The notes beneath the pieces were generated by a model. The model was not told the DNA's origin and did not search any database. It was given only the letters and a program-made list of their open reading frames with translations. This document shows, piece by piece, positions 26,753 through 38,456 of a stretch of DNA of 64,000 nt (the stretch's first letter is position 1; each line of letters opens with the position of its first letter). The stretch comes from an uncultured Burkholderiales bacterium (GTDB lineage Bacteria > Pseudomonadota > Gammaproteobacteria > Burkholderiales > Burkholderiaceae_E), in NCBI GenBank assembly GCA_903903975.1, contig CAIVAS010000222.1, positions 48,479 to 112,478 on the forward strand, read 5' to 3'. The position numbers and the translations under genes were made by a program.

Positions 26753-28654
26753 TCAGCGCGGCTGCCAGCGCAAGGTCAGATAGCCCTCTCTGCCCGGCTG
26801 GTTGTAGCCATAGACCGTCTGATAGGACTTCTCGGTCAGGTTGTTCAGCCTGACCCCGACCGTCCATGATTTGTTGATCGGGTAATCAGCACGCAGGTCG
26901 ATGGTCGTGAACCCACCGACTTCGTAGGTGTTGGCCAGATCGCTGTAACGCGAGGACCAGGCAGACACCGTGCCGCCGATGCTGAAGACACTCACCATCC
27001 AGTCGATGCTGCCGCGCAACGCCTGGCGAGCGCGCCCGGGCAGTTGATTGCCGTAGTACGCGTCACCGCCGGTGGTATTGCGCGGGTTCAGGTTTTCGTA
27101 GGACGCACTGGCCATGACCGTTGGCCAGTTGCCTTGCCACGCCATCACCAGGCCATCGATCTTTGCGGTCCCGACATTGACCGGCAGGAAGTCGGCATCC
27201 AGCACGATCGCATTCTGGATGCGGGTATCGACCCACGCCGTCCTCAGGCTTTGCCCACCGCTTGCCCAACGCAGGCTCACCTCCGCGCTCTTGCCCTGCT
27301 CGGGCGTGAGGTTCGGATTGCTGTAGCCCGGGTAGTAGAGGTCGGCAAAGCTGGGCGCTACGAAGCTCGTGCCGTAGGACGCGCCCAGCCGCCATTGGGG
27401 CGTCAGGGCATAGCCATAACCGATGCTGCCAGTCGTCTGGCCGCCGAACTGCGAGTTGACGTCCCGACGCACCGCGGTCTGCCAGGAGTGCTGCTGCGCT
27501 TCGCCGCTGAGGCCGACGCCAAGCCCGTCGATGTTTCGCTGCGTCACGGCGTACAACTGCACCGGCTGCGTCAGGGTTTGCGTCGTGCGTTCAAGCAGCA
27601 CCATCGCCGTCCCCAACGCTGTCATCGTGGTGTTTTCCCAGGTGTACTGGCGCTGATCGCTCTTGAATTTGCCGGGATACTCATAGGGGTTTGCGGTGGC
27701 GACGGCCTCGCGCGTGTCCGATGACCAGCCCACGCTCAGCCGGGTTCGCCAGTTGTCGGCAAGCTTGCCGTTCAGCGCAAGGGTCTGGACCGCGTTGGTG
27801 ATCTTCTGCTTCGAATCGACATCAGGCCCATCGTCGATATGCCGGGTTGCCTGCGCACTCATCGCCGACCCCTCGATGCGCCAGTCGCTGTTCAATTGCC
27901 AGCCCAGACGCAGGTTGCCGCTGTTCTGGATGAACGGGTCGCGGTCGGGGTTGTAGTAGCCGAAGGGTTCGTTGGGCGCTGTCGCCGAAAACGCATTGGT
28001 GCTGACCCGCGAGAGCTGGACTGCGCCATTGAAGGGACCCTGACCGAAGGCCGCGCCCCCGCTGATCTGGTAGAACTGATTCGATCCGATGGTGGCGCTG
28101 GCATTCGGAGAAAAGCCCTCGCGGGCCTGCCGGGTGAAGACCTGGATGACCCCGCCCATCGCCTGACTGCCGTAGAGCGATGAGAGCGGTCCGCGCACGA
28201 TCTCGACCCGATCAATCGAGTCGAGCGGAATGTTCGACATCGAGGGCAGATTGAAGTCGGCGTCGCCCATCGGCACGCCGTCGATCAGCAGCAGCGTGCT
28301 TTGCGCACGCAGGCCGCGAACATAGACCGATGAAAACTGCCCGAGCCCGCCGGTGTTGGTGAACTGGATCCCCGGCTGTCGGGACAGCAACTCGGAGAAA
28401 GTGCGTCCGGTAGCCCGGTCGATGTCGGTGCGATCGATGACCGTGGTTTCCGCGATCGTGTCGCTGACCCGTGACGGGATGCGAGTGGCGGTCACATTGA
28501 CCGGGTCGAGCCGATTGGGGTCAGTCTGCGAAACAGGCACCGAGGGGTTTTGCGATGGGACGGGTTGTGCTTGAGCCATGACGGCAGTGGCGTGAAGCAT
28601 CGGCACGATGCTCACACTCAGCGCGAAGCGACGCGCAGGCAGGCGTAAACGCAT
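26753..28654 (-). CDS. btuB: TonB-dependent receptor, BtuB-like cobalamin transporter
   Basis: An outer-membrane barrel for TonB-driven uptake, probably of vitamin B12. From ATG 28654 it has 633 residues (E. coli BtuB has 614). It has a signal peptide ending MAQAQ, a TonB-box region DPVNVTATRIP, the plug domain (RTFSELLSRQPGIQF, then VYVRGLRAQSTLLLIDGVPMGDADF, then DRVEIVRGPLSSLYGSQAMGGVIQVFTR), a beta-barrel, and a terminal strand ending in WQPR. The open frame continues upstream to 28792 through the riboswitch and is not coding there. The riboswitch upstream supports cobalamin as the substrate. No btuCDF genes are in the window. Confidence 0.93.
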   Translation of the reverse strand: MRLRLPARRFALSVSIVPMLHATAVMAQAQPVPSQNPSVPVSQTDPNRLDPVNVTATRIPSRVSDTIAETTVIDRTDIDRATGRTFSELLSRQPGIQFTNTGGLGQFSSVYVRGLRAQSTLLLIDGVPMGDADFNLPSMSNIPLDSIDRVEIVRGPLSSLYGSQAMGGVIQVFTRQAREGFSPNASATIGSNQFYQISGGAAFGQGPFNGAVQLSRVSTNAFSATAPNEPFGYYNPDRDPFIQNSGNLRLGWQLNSDWRIEGSAMSAQATRHIDDGPDVDSKQKITNAVQTLALNGKLADNWRTRLSVGWSSDTREAVATANPYEYPGKFKSDQRQYTWENTTMTALGTAMVLLERTTQTLTQPVQLYAVTQRNIDGLGVGLSGEAQQHSWQTAVRRDVNSQFGGQTTGSIGYGYALTPQWRLGASYGTSFVAPSFADLYYPGYSNPNLTPEQGKSAEVSLRWASGGQSLRTAWVDTRIQNAIVLDADFLPVNVGTAKIDGLVMAWQGNWPTVMASASYENLNPRNTTGGDAYYGNQLPGRARQALRGSIDWMVSVFSIGGTVSAWSSRYSDLANTYEVGGFTTIDLRADYPINKSWTVGVRLNNLTEKSYQTVYGYNQPGREGYLTLRWQPR

Positions 28655-28709
28655 GATGGAAGGACTCCGGACAGCGCTCCCCGCAGCTTCCCCGCTGCAT
28701 GGAGCCTCA

Positions 28710-28732
28710 GGCGATCGCTTGCGCGAATCGCC
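28710..28732 (-). promoter_or_regulatory. expression-platform hairpin of the cobalamin riboswitch
   Basis: On the minus strand GGCGAT pairs with ATCGCC and CGC with GCG around a GCAA tetraloop, with one bulged T. It directly follows the B12 box. A second short hairpin (GCAGC/GCTGC, near 28684-28699) lies closer to the gene. There is no T run, so control is more likely at translation start or by Rho. Confidence 0.5.
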
Positions 28733-28946
28733 ACCTGTGTTGGCCGGTATCCGGGCTGGCGGATCGGCTCGTGCGGCCTTCCCGGAGAGCAAGTCTCCAG
28801 TGACCGTTTTGCACGCGCTGGAACGATGTGATGTTCCGTCCGCTTACCGTTGCGGGGGCAGCGCAGGTTGGACGAGTCTCGGCGAGAGACCCACCCTCCT
28901 GCTTCCCGTTTACCCCAAGCGACGACGATGCGTCGATCAGGCACCA
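28730..28946 (-). ncRNA. cobalamin riboswitch (adenosylcobalamin family)
   Basis: Read on the minus strand, the aptamer has the class hallmarks in order: GGTGCC, GGGAAGCAGG, CTGCGCTGCCCCCGCAACG, the GTAAGCGG segment, CACTGG, GGGAAGGC, and the B12 box AGCCCGGATACCGGCC at 28742-28757. It sits directly upstream of the btuB-like gene. High cobalamin is expected to turn off synthesis of the transporter. The 386 bases between btuB (start 28654) and psd (start 29041) consist of this element, its platform and the psd promoter region; I see no gene there. Confidence 0.93.
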
Positions 28947-29002
28947 ACGACTCGAGGCTATCACGAGGTCATGTGGCAAAGGCGCGGGCGTCGGTCTGCC
29001 GA

Positions 29003-29032
29003 TTGTCGATCGCGCCGCCCAGAGGGCACAAT
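29003..29032 (+). promoter_or_regulatory. psd promoter, possibly giving a leaderless transcript
   Basis: TTGTCG at 29003-29008 and CACAAT at 29027-29032 are separated by 18 bases. A start about seven bases after the -10 box falls at or next to ATG 29041. There is no Shine-Dalgarno site before this ATG. Confidence 0.4.
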
Positions 29033-29040
29033 CGCGCCTT

Positions 29041-29889
29041 ATGACACCCCTATCCGTGTGGCTGCAGTATCTGCTGCCTAAGCACCTTCTGACGGTATTT
29101 GCCGGTCTGATCGCGTCGGCGCGCGCCGGACGACTCACACACTCCCTGATTCGCTGGTTCGTGAATCGCTACGGTGTCGACATGGCCGAAGCGGCACAAC
29201 CCGATCCTGCCGGCTATGCAAGCTTCAATGAATTCTTCACGCGGGCCTTGCGCGACGGGGCCAGGCCGCTTGCCGAGGCGGACTGGATCTGCCCGGTCGA
29301 CGGTGCGATCAGTCAGTGCGGGGTCATCGAACACGATCGTCTGTTTCAGGCCAAGGGCCATCACTACACGGTGAGCGCATTGCTGGGAGGCGACTCGGAG
29401 CAGGCCGCGCATTTTGTGGGCGGGCGCTTTGCCACGCTGTATCTGAGTCCGCGTGACTATCACCGCATCCACATGCCCTGCGATGCCCGCCTGATTGAAA
29501 TGACCCATGTGCCGGGCACGCTTTACTCGGTCAATCCCGACACCGCTCGTGCCATCGCGGGCTTGTTCGCTCGCAACGAGCGCGTGGTGTGTCGCTTCGA
29601 TACCGCACAGGGCCCGCTGGTGATGGTTCTGGTGGGTGCCACCATCGTCGGCAGTATGGCCACCGTCTGGCACGGAACGGTCAATCCACCCCGGCCCGGC
29701 GCCATCAGACGCTGGCACTACGAGCAGACCCCGATCGATCTGAAACAGGGCGATGAAATGGGGCGTTTCATGCTCGGCTCGACCGTGATCTTGCTTTGGC
29801 CGGCCACCGACATGAGCTTCGCGCAGGGCTGGGAGGCGGGCGCAAGCGTGCGCATGGGTGACGCGATGGCCACAAGGATGACGTTTTGA
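29041..29889 (+). CDS. psd: phosphatidylserine decarboxylase proenzyme
   Basis: Psd makes phosphatidylethanolamine from phosphatidylserine at the inner membrane. From ATG 29041 it has 282 residues. The proenzyme cleaves itself in the LGST motif (residues 245-248), Ser247 becoming the pyruvoyl cofactor. The catalytic Asp/His regions are CPVDGAISQCG (about 84-94) and LSPRDYHRIHMP (135-146). The frame is open back to 28828 across the riboswitch, but homology starts at MTPLSVWLQYLLPKHLLT. The gene is divergent from btuB. Confidence 0.96.
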   Translation: MTPLSVWLQYLLPKHLLTVFAGLIASARAGRLTHSLIRWFVNRYGVDMAEAAQPDPAGYASFNEFFTRALRDGARPLAEADWICPVDGAISQCGVIEHDRLFQAKGHHYTVSALLGGDSEQAAHFVGGRFATLYLSPRDYHRIHMPCDARLIEMTHVPGTLYSVNPDTARAIAGLFARNERVVCRFDTAQGPLVMVLVGATIVGSMATVWHGTVNPPRPGAIRRWHYEQTPIDLKQGDEMGRFMLGSTVILLWPATDMSFAQGWEAGASVRMGDAMATRMTF

Positions 29890-30024
29890 GCGCATTTTCA
29901 AGCGATAAAGCTCACCCCCGTACTTGTTTTCGTGATTAAAATCGCACACCGCGCGCAGCGATGCGCTCGCCGGCGCTCTGAATCAAGCCGCTTTTCACCA
30001 TCAAGTAAACACAGGAAACCACTC

Positions 30025-30504
30025 ATGGCCACCGCATCCAAAAAGCCCGCTGCCAAACCTGCAGCCGCCAAAAAGCCCGCAGCCAAAGTCGCTGCAGCGA
30101 AAAAACCCGCAGCCAAGAAGCCTGTTGCCGCTGCCGCAAAAGCGCCGGCCGCCAAGGCTGCAGCCCCGAACCTCAAGCCCGCTGCCATGAAGCCGATCCC
30201 CAAGGCGCTCAGCAAGCAAGCGCTGATCGCCCATCTGGCCGAGCACGCATCGGTTGAACTCAAGGCGGTCAAGGCAGTCGTGGCCAATCTCGAAGCCACC
30301 ATCTTCGCGTCGCTTCACAAGAAGGGCGCGCGCAATTTCGTGTGGCCTGGTCTGTTCAAGGCAACGGTTGTGTCGGTGCCGGCAAAGCCCTCCCGCAAAG
30401 GCATCAACCCTTTCACCAAAGAACCGCAAGTCTTTGCCGCCAAGCCCGCCAGCACCAAGATCAAGGTGCGGATGCTGAAGAAGGCCAAAGAAGCCGCGAA
30501 CTGA
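30025..30504 (+). CDS. HU-family DNA-binding protein with histone H1-like N-terminal tail
   Basis: A 159-residue nucleoid protein. Residues 1-50 are almost only Ala, Lys and Pro in KKPAAK-type repeats, like bacterial H1 analogues and eukaryotic linker-histone tails. Residues 60-155 follow the HU/IHF fold: LIAHLAEHASVELKAVKAV, a central GARNFVWPGLFKA turn and an arm PSRKGINPFTKEPQVFAAKPAS, in which the basic GxNPxT motif of the DNA-binding arm is recognisable. An AGGAAACC ribosome site precedes the ATG. It is monocistronic, followed by two hairpins. H1-tailed HU proteins of this type are known from betaproteobacteria. Confidence 0.88.
   Translation: MATASKKPAAKPAAAKKPAAKVAAAKKPAAKKPVAAAAKAPAAKAAAPNLKPAAMKPIPKALSKQALIAHLAEHASVELKAVKAVVANLEATIFASLHKKGARNFVWPGLFKATVVSVPAKPSRKGINPFTKEPQVFAAKPASTKIKVRMLKKAKEAAN
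30034..30175 (+). repeat. repeats encoding the Lys/Ala/Pro tail
   Basis: The first 50 codons of the HU-like gene contain repeated GCCAAAAAGCCCGCA-type units, giving KKPAAK motifs. Such low-complexity tracts often vary in length between strains. Confidence 0.7.
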
Positions 30505-30549
30505 GTCGTTTTCGACGACTGGCGCCCGGCCGCTGACTGCGGCGGGCGC
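30504..30549 (+). terminator. tandem hairpins after the HU-like gene
   Basis: The first stem is AGTCGT/ACGACT with a TTTCG loop (30504-30520), beginning on the last base of the stop codon. The second is GCGCCC-GCCGC / GCGGC-GGGCGC with a bulged G and a TGACT loop (30522-30549). The second is very stable but has no T run. Confidence 0.55.
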
Positions 30550-30559
30550 GCGCAGCGGC

Positions 30560-30591
30560 TTGACGCCTGCTGACGCATACACTAATGTATG
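30560..30591 (+). promoter_or_regulatory. promoter with palindromic candidate operator
   Basis: TTGACG at 30560-30565 and TAATGT at 30583-30588 are 17 bases apart, a good sigma-70 arrangement. The perfect inverted repeat CATACA-CTAA-TGTATG (30576-30591) covers the -10 box, as a repressor operator would. The expected transcript starts about 140 bases before the MBL-fold gene; that leader holds no gene that I can see. Confidence 0.6.
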
Positions 30592-30738
30592 GCGCGCTGT
30601 GGCGACAATTTGTTTGTGGAAATTCCCACGACGAATCGCCGGGCGACGCTCTTGTTCGATCTCCCTCGCGTCATCCTTGTTCCGCAGCTTCGGCGCTCGG
30701 GCCTGATCACCCGCAGCTGATTTTTCACCGAGGCGCTT

Positions 30739-32777
<2,039 letters not shown>

Positions 32778-32806
32778 TCCGCGGTATTCACTGGAGTTTT
32801 TTTTCG

Positions 32807-34477
32807 ATGATCAAACGAATTGCGATTGGACTTGTGGCCCTTGCGTTGCTGGCTGCGATCGGCTTTGTGGCCGCTGGGGGCCGTGAAGGCGTTGCAGTGC
32901 TGGTCGTCAAATATTTTCTGCGCAAAGACCCTGCACCCAATCGCGAGGTCACCTGGCAGGCAGGGCCCGCCGAGCCGGCACCTCTTGCATCAGGTCAGAA
33001 ACGGCCGCCGAACATTATTGTGATCGTCGCCGACGACCTCGGCTACAACGACCTTACCCTGGCCGGCGGCGGTATCGCCGACGGCACCGTGCCGACGCCC
33101 AACATCAACGCGATCGCGCAGGGCGGCGTGAATTTCACCGCGGGTTATGCCGGCAACGCCACCTGCGCACCGTCGCGGGCCGCGATGATGACTGGCCGTT
33201 ATGCGACGCGTTTCGGGTTCGAGTTCACGCCGGTACCGGTGCAGTTCTCGCGCATGGTCGGCGGCCATCAGGTTGAGGGGGCCTTGCGGCCAATGATCTA
33301 CCACGCTGATCGCGAGCGCGACATGCCGCCCTATGAGGATCAGGGCCTGCCGGCCAGCGAAATCACGATCGCCCGCATGCTCAAGGGCGCCGGCTATCGC
33401 ACCCTGCAACTTGGCAAATGGCACCTCGGCGACAACCCGCAGTTCCGTCCGTATTCGCATGGTTTCGACGAGTCGCTGGCGATGCAGCATGCCGCGATGA
33501 TGATGATGGACGCCAAGGATCCGGGCGTGGTCAATGCCCACCAGCCCTTCGATCCGATCGACAAATTTTTGTATGCCGCGCATCCCTTCGGTGTCCGCTT
33601 CAACGACAGCGAGCTTTTTGCGCCGCGCGGCTACTTCACCGACTACATGACCGATGAAGCGATCAAGGCGATCAGTGCGAACCGCAACCGCCCCTTCTTC
33701 ATGTATCTGGCCTACAACGCGCCGCACACCCCGCTGCAGGCTACCCGGGCCGACTACGACGCCCTGCCGCAGATTGCCGACCACACCACGCGGGTCTATG
33801 CCGCGATGATCCGCTCGCTCGATCGCAACATCGGACGCGTGATGCAGTCGCTCAAGGACCAGGGGCTTGATGACAACACTTTGGTCGTGTTCACCAGCGA
33901 TAACGGTGGTGCGCACTATGTCGGCATCGATCGGCTCAACAGCCCCCTGCGCGGCTGGAAGGCCACTTACTACGAGGGTGGCATCAGGGTGCCCTTCTTC
34001 ATGCGCTGGCCTGCGGCAATGCCTGCCGGCGCAAGCTATGCGCAGCCGATCAGTCACTTCGATATTTTTGCGACCGCCGCTGCTGCCGCCGGCGTCGCGC
34101 TCCCCACCGACCGGATCATCGACGGCGTCAATCTCGCGCCCTTCGTGCGTGGGGAGTCGAGCGGCGTGCCGCATGAGCGGCTGTTCTGGCGCGGCGGCGA
34201 CTATGTCGCGGTGCGTGAGGGCGACTGGAAGCTGCAGATCACCGCGACGCCGCAGCGCGCGATGCTGTACAACCTTGCCAAAGACCCGGGCGAAAAGAGC
34301 GATCTGGCGGCGGCTCATCCCGAGCGGGTCGAGCGACTGCAGGCGCTGATCGTCGAGTTCAACAAGGCCCAGGCCAAGCCCTCGTGGCCGGCGTTGATCG
34401 AAGCGCCGGTGCCGCTCGACAAGACCCTGAAGACGCCGCAGGCGCCGGACGATCTCTATGTGTATTTTTCGAACTGA
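32807..34477 (+). CDS. sulfatase (arylsulfatase-like, formylglycine-dependent)
   Basis: A 556-residue sulfate ester hydrolase with an N-terminal signal or anchor helix (IGLVALALLAAIGFVAAG). The catalytic motif CAPSR starts at Cys120, the residue converted to formylglycine by a separate maturation enzyme not seen in this window. Other motifs are the metal-binding VIVADDLGYNDL, LQLGKWHLG (about residues 198-206), FTSDNGGAHY and the C-terminal LYNLAKDPGEKSDLAA. Length and motif order fit the arylsulfatase A group. It is cotranscribed with the dehalogenase by position; substrate unknown. Confidence 0.93.
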   Translation: MIKRIAIGLVALALLAAIGFVAAGGREGVAVLVVKYFLRKDPAPNREVTWQAGPAEPAPLASGQKRPPNIIVIVADDLGYNDLTLAGGGIADGTVPTPNINAIAQGGVNFTAGYAGNATCAPSRAAMMTGRYATRFGFEFTPVPVQFSRMVGGHQVEGALRPMIYHADRERDMPPYEDQGLPASEITIARMLKGAGYRTLQLGKWHLGDNPQFRPYSHGFDESLAMQHAAMMMMDAKDPGVVNAHQPFDPIDKFLYAAHPFGVRFNDSELFAPRGYFTDYMTDEAIKAISANRNRPFFMYLAYNAPHTPLQATRADYDALPQIADHTTRVYAAMIRSLDRNIGRVMQSLKDQGLDDNTLVVFTSDNGGAHYVGIDRLNSPLRGWKATYYEGGIRVPFFMRWPAAMPAGASYAQPISHFDIFATAAAAAGVALPTDRIIDGVNLAPFVRGESSGVPHERLFWRGGDYVAVREGDWKLQITATPQRAMLYNLAKDPGEKSDLAAAHPERVERLQALIVEFNKAQAKPSWPALIEAPVPLDKTLKTPQAPDDLYVYFSN

Positions 34478-34485
34478 TGTGACGG

Positions 34486-36531
34486 GTGATGAGCAGGCGA
34501 TCTGACGGTCTGATTTTCGGTCTCACGGTTTTTTCGAGCTCCTTTCTGCTTTTTCTGATCCAGCCGATTGTCTCGAAGTACATCCTGCCCTGGTACGGTG
34601 GGTCGTCGGCCGTCTGGACGACCTGCATGGTGTTCTTTCAGGTCATCCTGCTGCTGGGCTATGCCTATTCCGACTGGGTGAGCCGCTCCCTGCGCCCGAC
34701 AGTTCAACTGGCGCTGCACGGCGGGCTGATCATCCTCAGTCTGGTGACCCTCAAGATCCTGGCCGATGTCGGCGACAAGCCCGACGGGCTGCAGGATCCG
34801 ACCTTCTCGATCCTGATCCTGCTGGCGTCCACGATTGGCCTGCCTTATTTCCTGCTGTCGACCACCGGACCGCTGATCCAGAGCTGGGCGTCGCGCGCCG
34901 GCGCCGGGCCCGAGGTCTATCGTTATTTTTCGCTCTCCAACCTGTCATCGCTCGTGGCGTTACTGAGCTATCCCTTTCTGATCGAGCCCAATTCGACGCT
35001 GGCCAGGCAAGCCAGTGTGTGGTCGATGGTTTATGTCGTGTTTGCCGGCTTCTGTCTCCTGGCGGGTGTCCGATTCAGCATGACGGCCGACAGGCAGGGA
35101 CCGCCGCTGCGCGATGCGTCGGTGGTGATGACTGAAGAGGCGGCGAGTGCGCCGCCCGCGCTGTCACAGCAGTTGCTCTGGATCGCCCTGTCGGGCATGG
35201 GCTCATGGCTGCTGCTCTCGGTGACCAACCATCTGACTCAGAACATCGCCCCGGTCCCGCTGCTTTGGCTGCTGCCACTGTGCATTTACCTGATGACCTT
35301 CACCATGGCCTTCGAGAGCGACCGCTGGTATGCCCGAAAAGCCTATCTGCCGGTCCTGCTGCTGCTGATCGTGGCCTGTGCATTCGGGCTGCAGTCATCG
35401 AGCTGGCCCGATACAAAAACCGGCATCCCGCTCTATCTCATCGGTCTGTTCGTCGCGTGCATGTTCCTGCATGGCGAGCTGGCCTCCAGGCGTCCTGCCA
35501 CCCGCTATCTCACGCGCTTCTATCTGATGATCTCGCTGGGCGGGGCCCTGGGCGGCATCACGGTCGGTCTGCTGGCACCGCGATTTTTCGTCGGCTACTA
35601 CGAACTCGGTCTGGGCTTTGTCATCGTCTTGCTGCTCGCCATGGGGCTGACCCGCAAGCAGCCGCTTGCACTGATGGCGACCAGCGCGGGCGCGCTGGCC
35701 TGCGGTGTTTTCCTCACGCTCCAGATCATGGGCGATACCGCCGATGCCCGTGTGCTCAAACGCAATTTCTACGGAACGCTCGAGACCAACGACGCCGGCA
35801 TCAAGGGCAGCCAAGACGAAATCAGGGAGCTTTATCACGGTGCGGTCAACCACGGTGAGCAATACCTGTCGCCCCAGCGCCGCCGCGAGCCGACCAAGTA
35901 TTACGGTCGCTCCTCGGGCGTCGGTCTGGCCATCGAGAATGCCCCGAGCGGCCCGCGACGACTCGGACTGATCGGTCTGGGTGCCGGAACCCTGGCGGTC
36001 TATGGCCGGGACGGTGACTCTCTGCGCTTTTACGAGATCAACCCCGATGTGATCGAGGTCGCGCAGACCGAATTCACCTTCATTGCCGACAGTCGGGCCA
36101 AGGTTGATGTCGTGCTTGGCGATGCGCGACTTGTGCTCGAAAAAGAGCCCGCCAATGAATTCGACGTGCTGGCTATCGATGCCTTCTCAGGCGACTCGGT
36201 GCCTGTGCATCTGATTACCGTGCAGGCGGTCGAGCTATATCTGAAACATCTGAAGCCCGATGGTGTGCTGGCCTTCCATGTGACCAACCGTTTCCTGTCG
36301 CTGGCCCCGGTGCTTGATCGGATCTCGGCCAGGCTCGGGCTCCATTGCGTGCTGATCCATGATGAAGCGGCCGGCGCCAATCTCTATCGGACCGACTGGG
36401 TGCTGATGGCTCGCACGCCGCAAGCGCTGTCGCCCAAGGCGATTCAGGATGCGGTCAGTCCGATTGTCGGCATCGAGGGGCTGACTGCCTGGACGGACGA
36501 TTTCAACAACCTGGTGAAGGTCCTCAAGTAG
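34486..36531 (+). CDS. polytopic membrane protein fused to a spermidine synthase-like domain
   Basis: A 681-residue fusion. The first 420 or so residues hold about ten to twelve hydrophobic helices in two blocks, separated by a loop around residues 195-235. Residues from about 490 form a spermidine synthase-like Rossmann domain: [15 protein letters not shown] (cofactor loop), [24 protein letters not shown] and [17 protein letters not shown], where the catalytic Asp region is kept. Similar fused proteins are annotated as spermidine synthases, but polyamine synthesis by them is unproven. GTG 34486 and ATG 34489 are both possible starts. It follows the sulfatase after eight bases. Confidence 0.85.
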   Translation: MMSRRSDGLIFGLTVFSSSFLLFLIQPIVSKYILPWYGGSSAVWTTCMVFFQVILLLGYAYSDWVSRSLRPTVQLALHGGLIILSLVTLKILADVGDKPDGLQDPTFSILILLASTIGLPYFLLSTTGPLIQSWASRAGAGPEVYRYFSLSNLSSLVALLSYPFLIEPNSTLARQASVWSMVYVVFAGFCLLAGVRFSMTADRQGPPLRDASVVMTEEAASAPPALSQQLLWIALSGMGSWLLLSVTNHLTQNIAPVPLLWLLPLCIYLMTFTMAFESDRWYARKAYLPVLLLLIVACAFGLQSSSWPDTKTGIPLYLIGLFVACMFLHGELASRRPATRYLTRFYLMISLGGALGGITVGLLAPRFFVGYYELGLGFVIVLLLAMGLTRKQPLALMATSAGALACGVFLTLQIMGDTADARVLKRNFYGTLETNDAGIKGSQDEIRELYHGAVNHGEQYLSPQRRREPTKYYGRSSGVGLAIENAPSGPRRLGLIGLGAGTLAVYGRDGDSLRFYEINPDVIEVAQTEFTFIADSRAKVDVVLGDARLVLEKEPANEFDVLAIDAFSGDSVPVHLITVQAVELYLKHLKPDGVLAFHVTNRFLSLAPVLDRISARLGLHCVLIHDEAAGANLYRTDWVLMARTPQALSPKAIQDAVSPIVGIEGLTAWTDDFNNLVKVLK

Positions 36532-37855
36532 GACCGAATGGCGTGGCCTTGACCAGGCGGCTGAGTTCGGCAGCCCGGTAGGGTTTACCCAGGAATTCAT
36601 CGATGCCGGCTTCAAGACAGGCCGCGCGCTCATCGTCCAGCACATTGGCGGTCACCGCGATCACGCGTGGCTGATGCGCAAGCGGCATTCTGCGCAGCGC
36701 GCGAGTGGCGCTGATGCCGTCCAGACGAGGCATCTGAACATCCATCAGGACAAGGTCATAAGGCTTGGACCCGAGCAGGTGCAAGGCAGCCTCACCATCC
36801 TCCACGACATCGGGGCTGATCCCCAGCCGCTTGAGCAGCGCGCAGATCAGCGCCTGGTTGACCGGGTTGTCCTCGGCCACCAGGACCCTCAGCCCGGCGA
36901 CCTGATCGTCAGCGTGTGCTGTCCGTGAACGGACTGGCTCAGGAAGGCTCTGCTGGGTGTTCGGGCTCCATTCGAGCGCGAAGACGGATCCTTGCCCAGG
37001 GGCGCTTTGAACCGTGAGCCGGCCGTGCATCAGATCGGCGATGCGTTTGCAGATCGCCAGCCCGAGGCCGGTGCCGCCGAATCGCACGGTGGTGTCGGTC
37101 TCGGCCTGCTCGAAAGGCTGGAAGATCGCCTGCAGGCGATCTGCTTCGATGCCGATCCCGGTATCCGTCACGCTCAGGCGCAGAGTGATCTGCTGGTGCT
37201 CATGCCGGCCCAAGGCCTGGAGCCGAACCGTGACGCGGCCAGTCGCGGTGAACTTGATCGCATTGGCGGTCAGATTCAACAGGATCTGCCGCAGACGCAT
37301 ATCGTCGCCGATCAGGATCGCCGGTACGTCGTGATCGCAGCTCACCTCGAAGGCCAGGCCTTTGTCTTTCGCACTCACGTCGAGCATGCGGGCCACGGTA
37401 TTCATCGCGACACGAATATCGAAAGGCAGGGTGCTCAACACCATGCCGCCGGCTTCGATCTTCGACAAGTCGAGGACATCGTTGATGATCGACAAGAGCA
37501 GCTCGCCGCTCGACTCGATGGCCAGCGCGTGTTGGCGCTGCTCGGGTGCGAGCGTGCCGTCGAGCAGCAGCTGCGTCATGCCGATCACGCCATTGAGCGG
37601 TGTTCGCAGTTCATGGCTCATTGCCGCCAGAAAGGCCGACTTGGCGAGAGTGGCGACCTGAGCCTGATGAAGCGCGGCCGCCAGCTCCCGGGTGCGGTCC
37701 GCGACCTGTTGTTCGAGGGAGCCTGCGAGTTCAGCGAGATGGCGATTGGCCTGGTAGAGCTCGAGACTCTTGGCTTCCAGCAGCGATTCGGCCTGCTTGC
37801 GTGCTGCGCGCTCTCGATCGGCGCGCAGCCTCAGTACATCAGGGTCCTGGCTCAC
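36524..37855 (-). CDS. hybrid sensor histidine kinase/response regulator, partner of H-NOX
   Basis: A cytoplasmic 443-residue kinase with no membrane helix or own sensor domain. A coiled coil fills residues 10-65, then HisKA with the phospho-acceptor His81 in [11 protein letters not shown], HATPase with NANAIKF-like LTANAIKFT and the [12 protein letters not shown] box, and a C-terminal receiver with acidic pocket LVAEDNP and phospho-acceptor Asp372 in LVLMDVQMP. Its start overlaps the H-NOX stop by four bases. In known H-NOX/kinase pairs, NO bound to H-NOX inhibits autophosphorylation. No separate phosphotransfer protein is encoded next to it. Confidence 0.93.
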   Translation of the reverse strand: MSQDPDVLRLRADRERAARKQAESLLEAKSLELYQANRHLAELAGSLEQQVADRTRELAAALHQAQVATLAKSAFLAAMSHELRTPLNGVIGMTQLLLDGTLAPEQRQHALAIESSGELLLSIINDVLDLSKIEAGGMVLSTLPFDIRVAMNTVARMLDVSAKDKGLAFEVSCDHDVPAILIGDDMRLRQILLNLTANAIKFTATGRVTVRLQALGRHEHQQITLRLSVTDTGIGIEADRLQAIFQPFEQAETDTTVRFGGTGLGLAICKRIADLMHGRLTVQSAPGQGSVFALEWSPNTQQSLPEPVRSRTAHADDQVAGLRVLVAEDNPVNQALICALLKRLGISPDVVEDGEAALHLLGSKPYDLVLMDVQMPRLDGISATRALRRMPLAHQPRVIAVTANVLDDERAACLEAGIDEFLGKPYRAAELSRLVKATPFGPT

Positions 37856-38394
37856 GCCCGTGTCAGGGTGAAGCGCGTGCCGTCAGCCTGCGTCTTGCCA
37901 AGCGGCCGGCGAGCTAGCGTGACCGGCTCATCGAAGTGCGCGATGCAGGCGTCGATCAACCCGTGTGCAAGGTCATCCATGCAGCGTGGCGAGTGATAGT
38001 CGAGCACCAGCTCGTCGCGGCCATGCTGCATCACCTCAAAGGATGGCAATTCGGCATCGGGATACAACTTGCGGACTTCGGTGTGGATGACCGACTCGAT
38101 GCCGACCAGCACACTGAAGGCGTTGTCCTTGCCGGCGAAAAAGCCGGGATAGGCGGTCGACAGGGTCACAAACAGGTTCTCCCCGAACCAATGGAGCACC
38201 TCGTCCACCGGTTGTTTGGTCTGTCGGCTGAGTGCAACCACCAGCGTAACCATCTCGCGATGATCATAGTTGCCGACCGAGGTGTAGATGCCGCCTGAGG
38301 GGAGATCGGCATTGGCGGCCAGCGTTTCGGCCAGTTCAGCCGAGTGGGTCCTTTCGACCAGTTCGAGAAACTCGGTAAAGATCATGCCCTTCAT
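37852..38394 (-). CDS. H-NOX heme-based nitric oxide sensor
   Basis: H-NOX binds NO or O2 on a ferrous heme and controls a partner protein. From ATG 38394 it has 180 residues, the family length, starting [14 protein letters not shown]. The proximal heme ligand is His104 (IESVIHTEV) and the porphyrin-clamping YxSxR motif is Tyr133-Ser135-Arg137 (YHSPR). The distal pocket has no obvious Tyr for O2 binding, so NO selectivity is likely. A TTG/ATG start at 38451/38445 would add an acidic stretch, but the promoter position and family length favour 38394. It is coupled to the hybrid kinase. Confidence 0.93.
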   Translation of the reverse strand: MKGMIFTEFLELVERTHSAELAETLAANADLPSGGIYTSVGNYDHREMVTLVVALSRQTKQPVDEVLHWFGENLFVTLSTAYPGFFAGKDNAFSVLVGIESVIHTEVRKLYPDAELPSFEVMQHGRDELVLDYHSPRCMDDLAHGLIDACIAHFDEPVTLARRPLGKTQADGTRFTLTRA

Positions 38395-38456
38395 CGCGGC
38401 CTGCCCTGAATCATCGTCATCAGCGGCATCGTTGCGATGCAGCATGTCCAAAACGC

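Noticed and set aside
32990..34318. 442-residue open frame on the minus strand
   Set aside because: Antisense to the sulfatase and without any recognisable motif.
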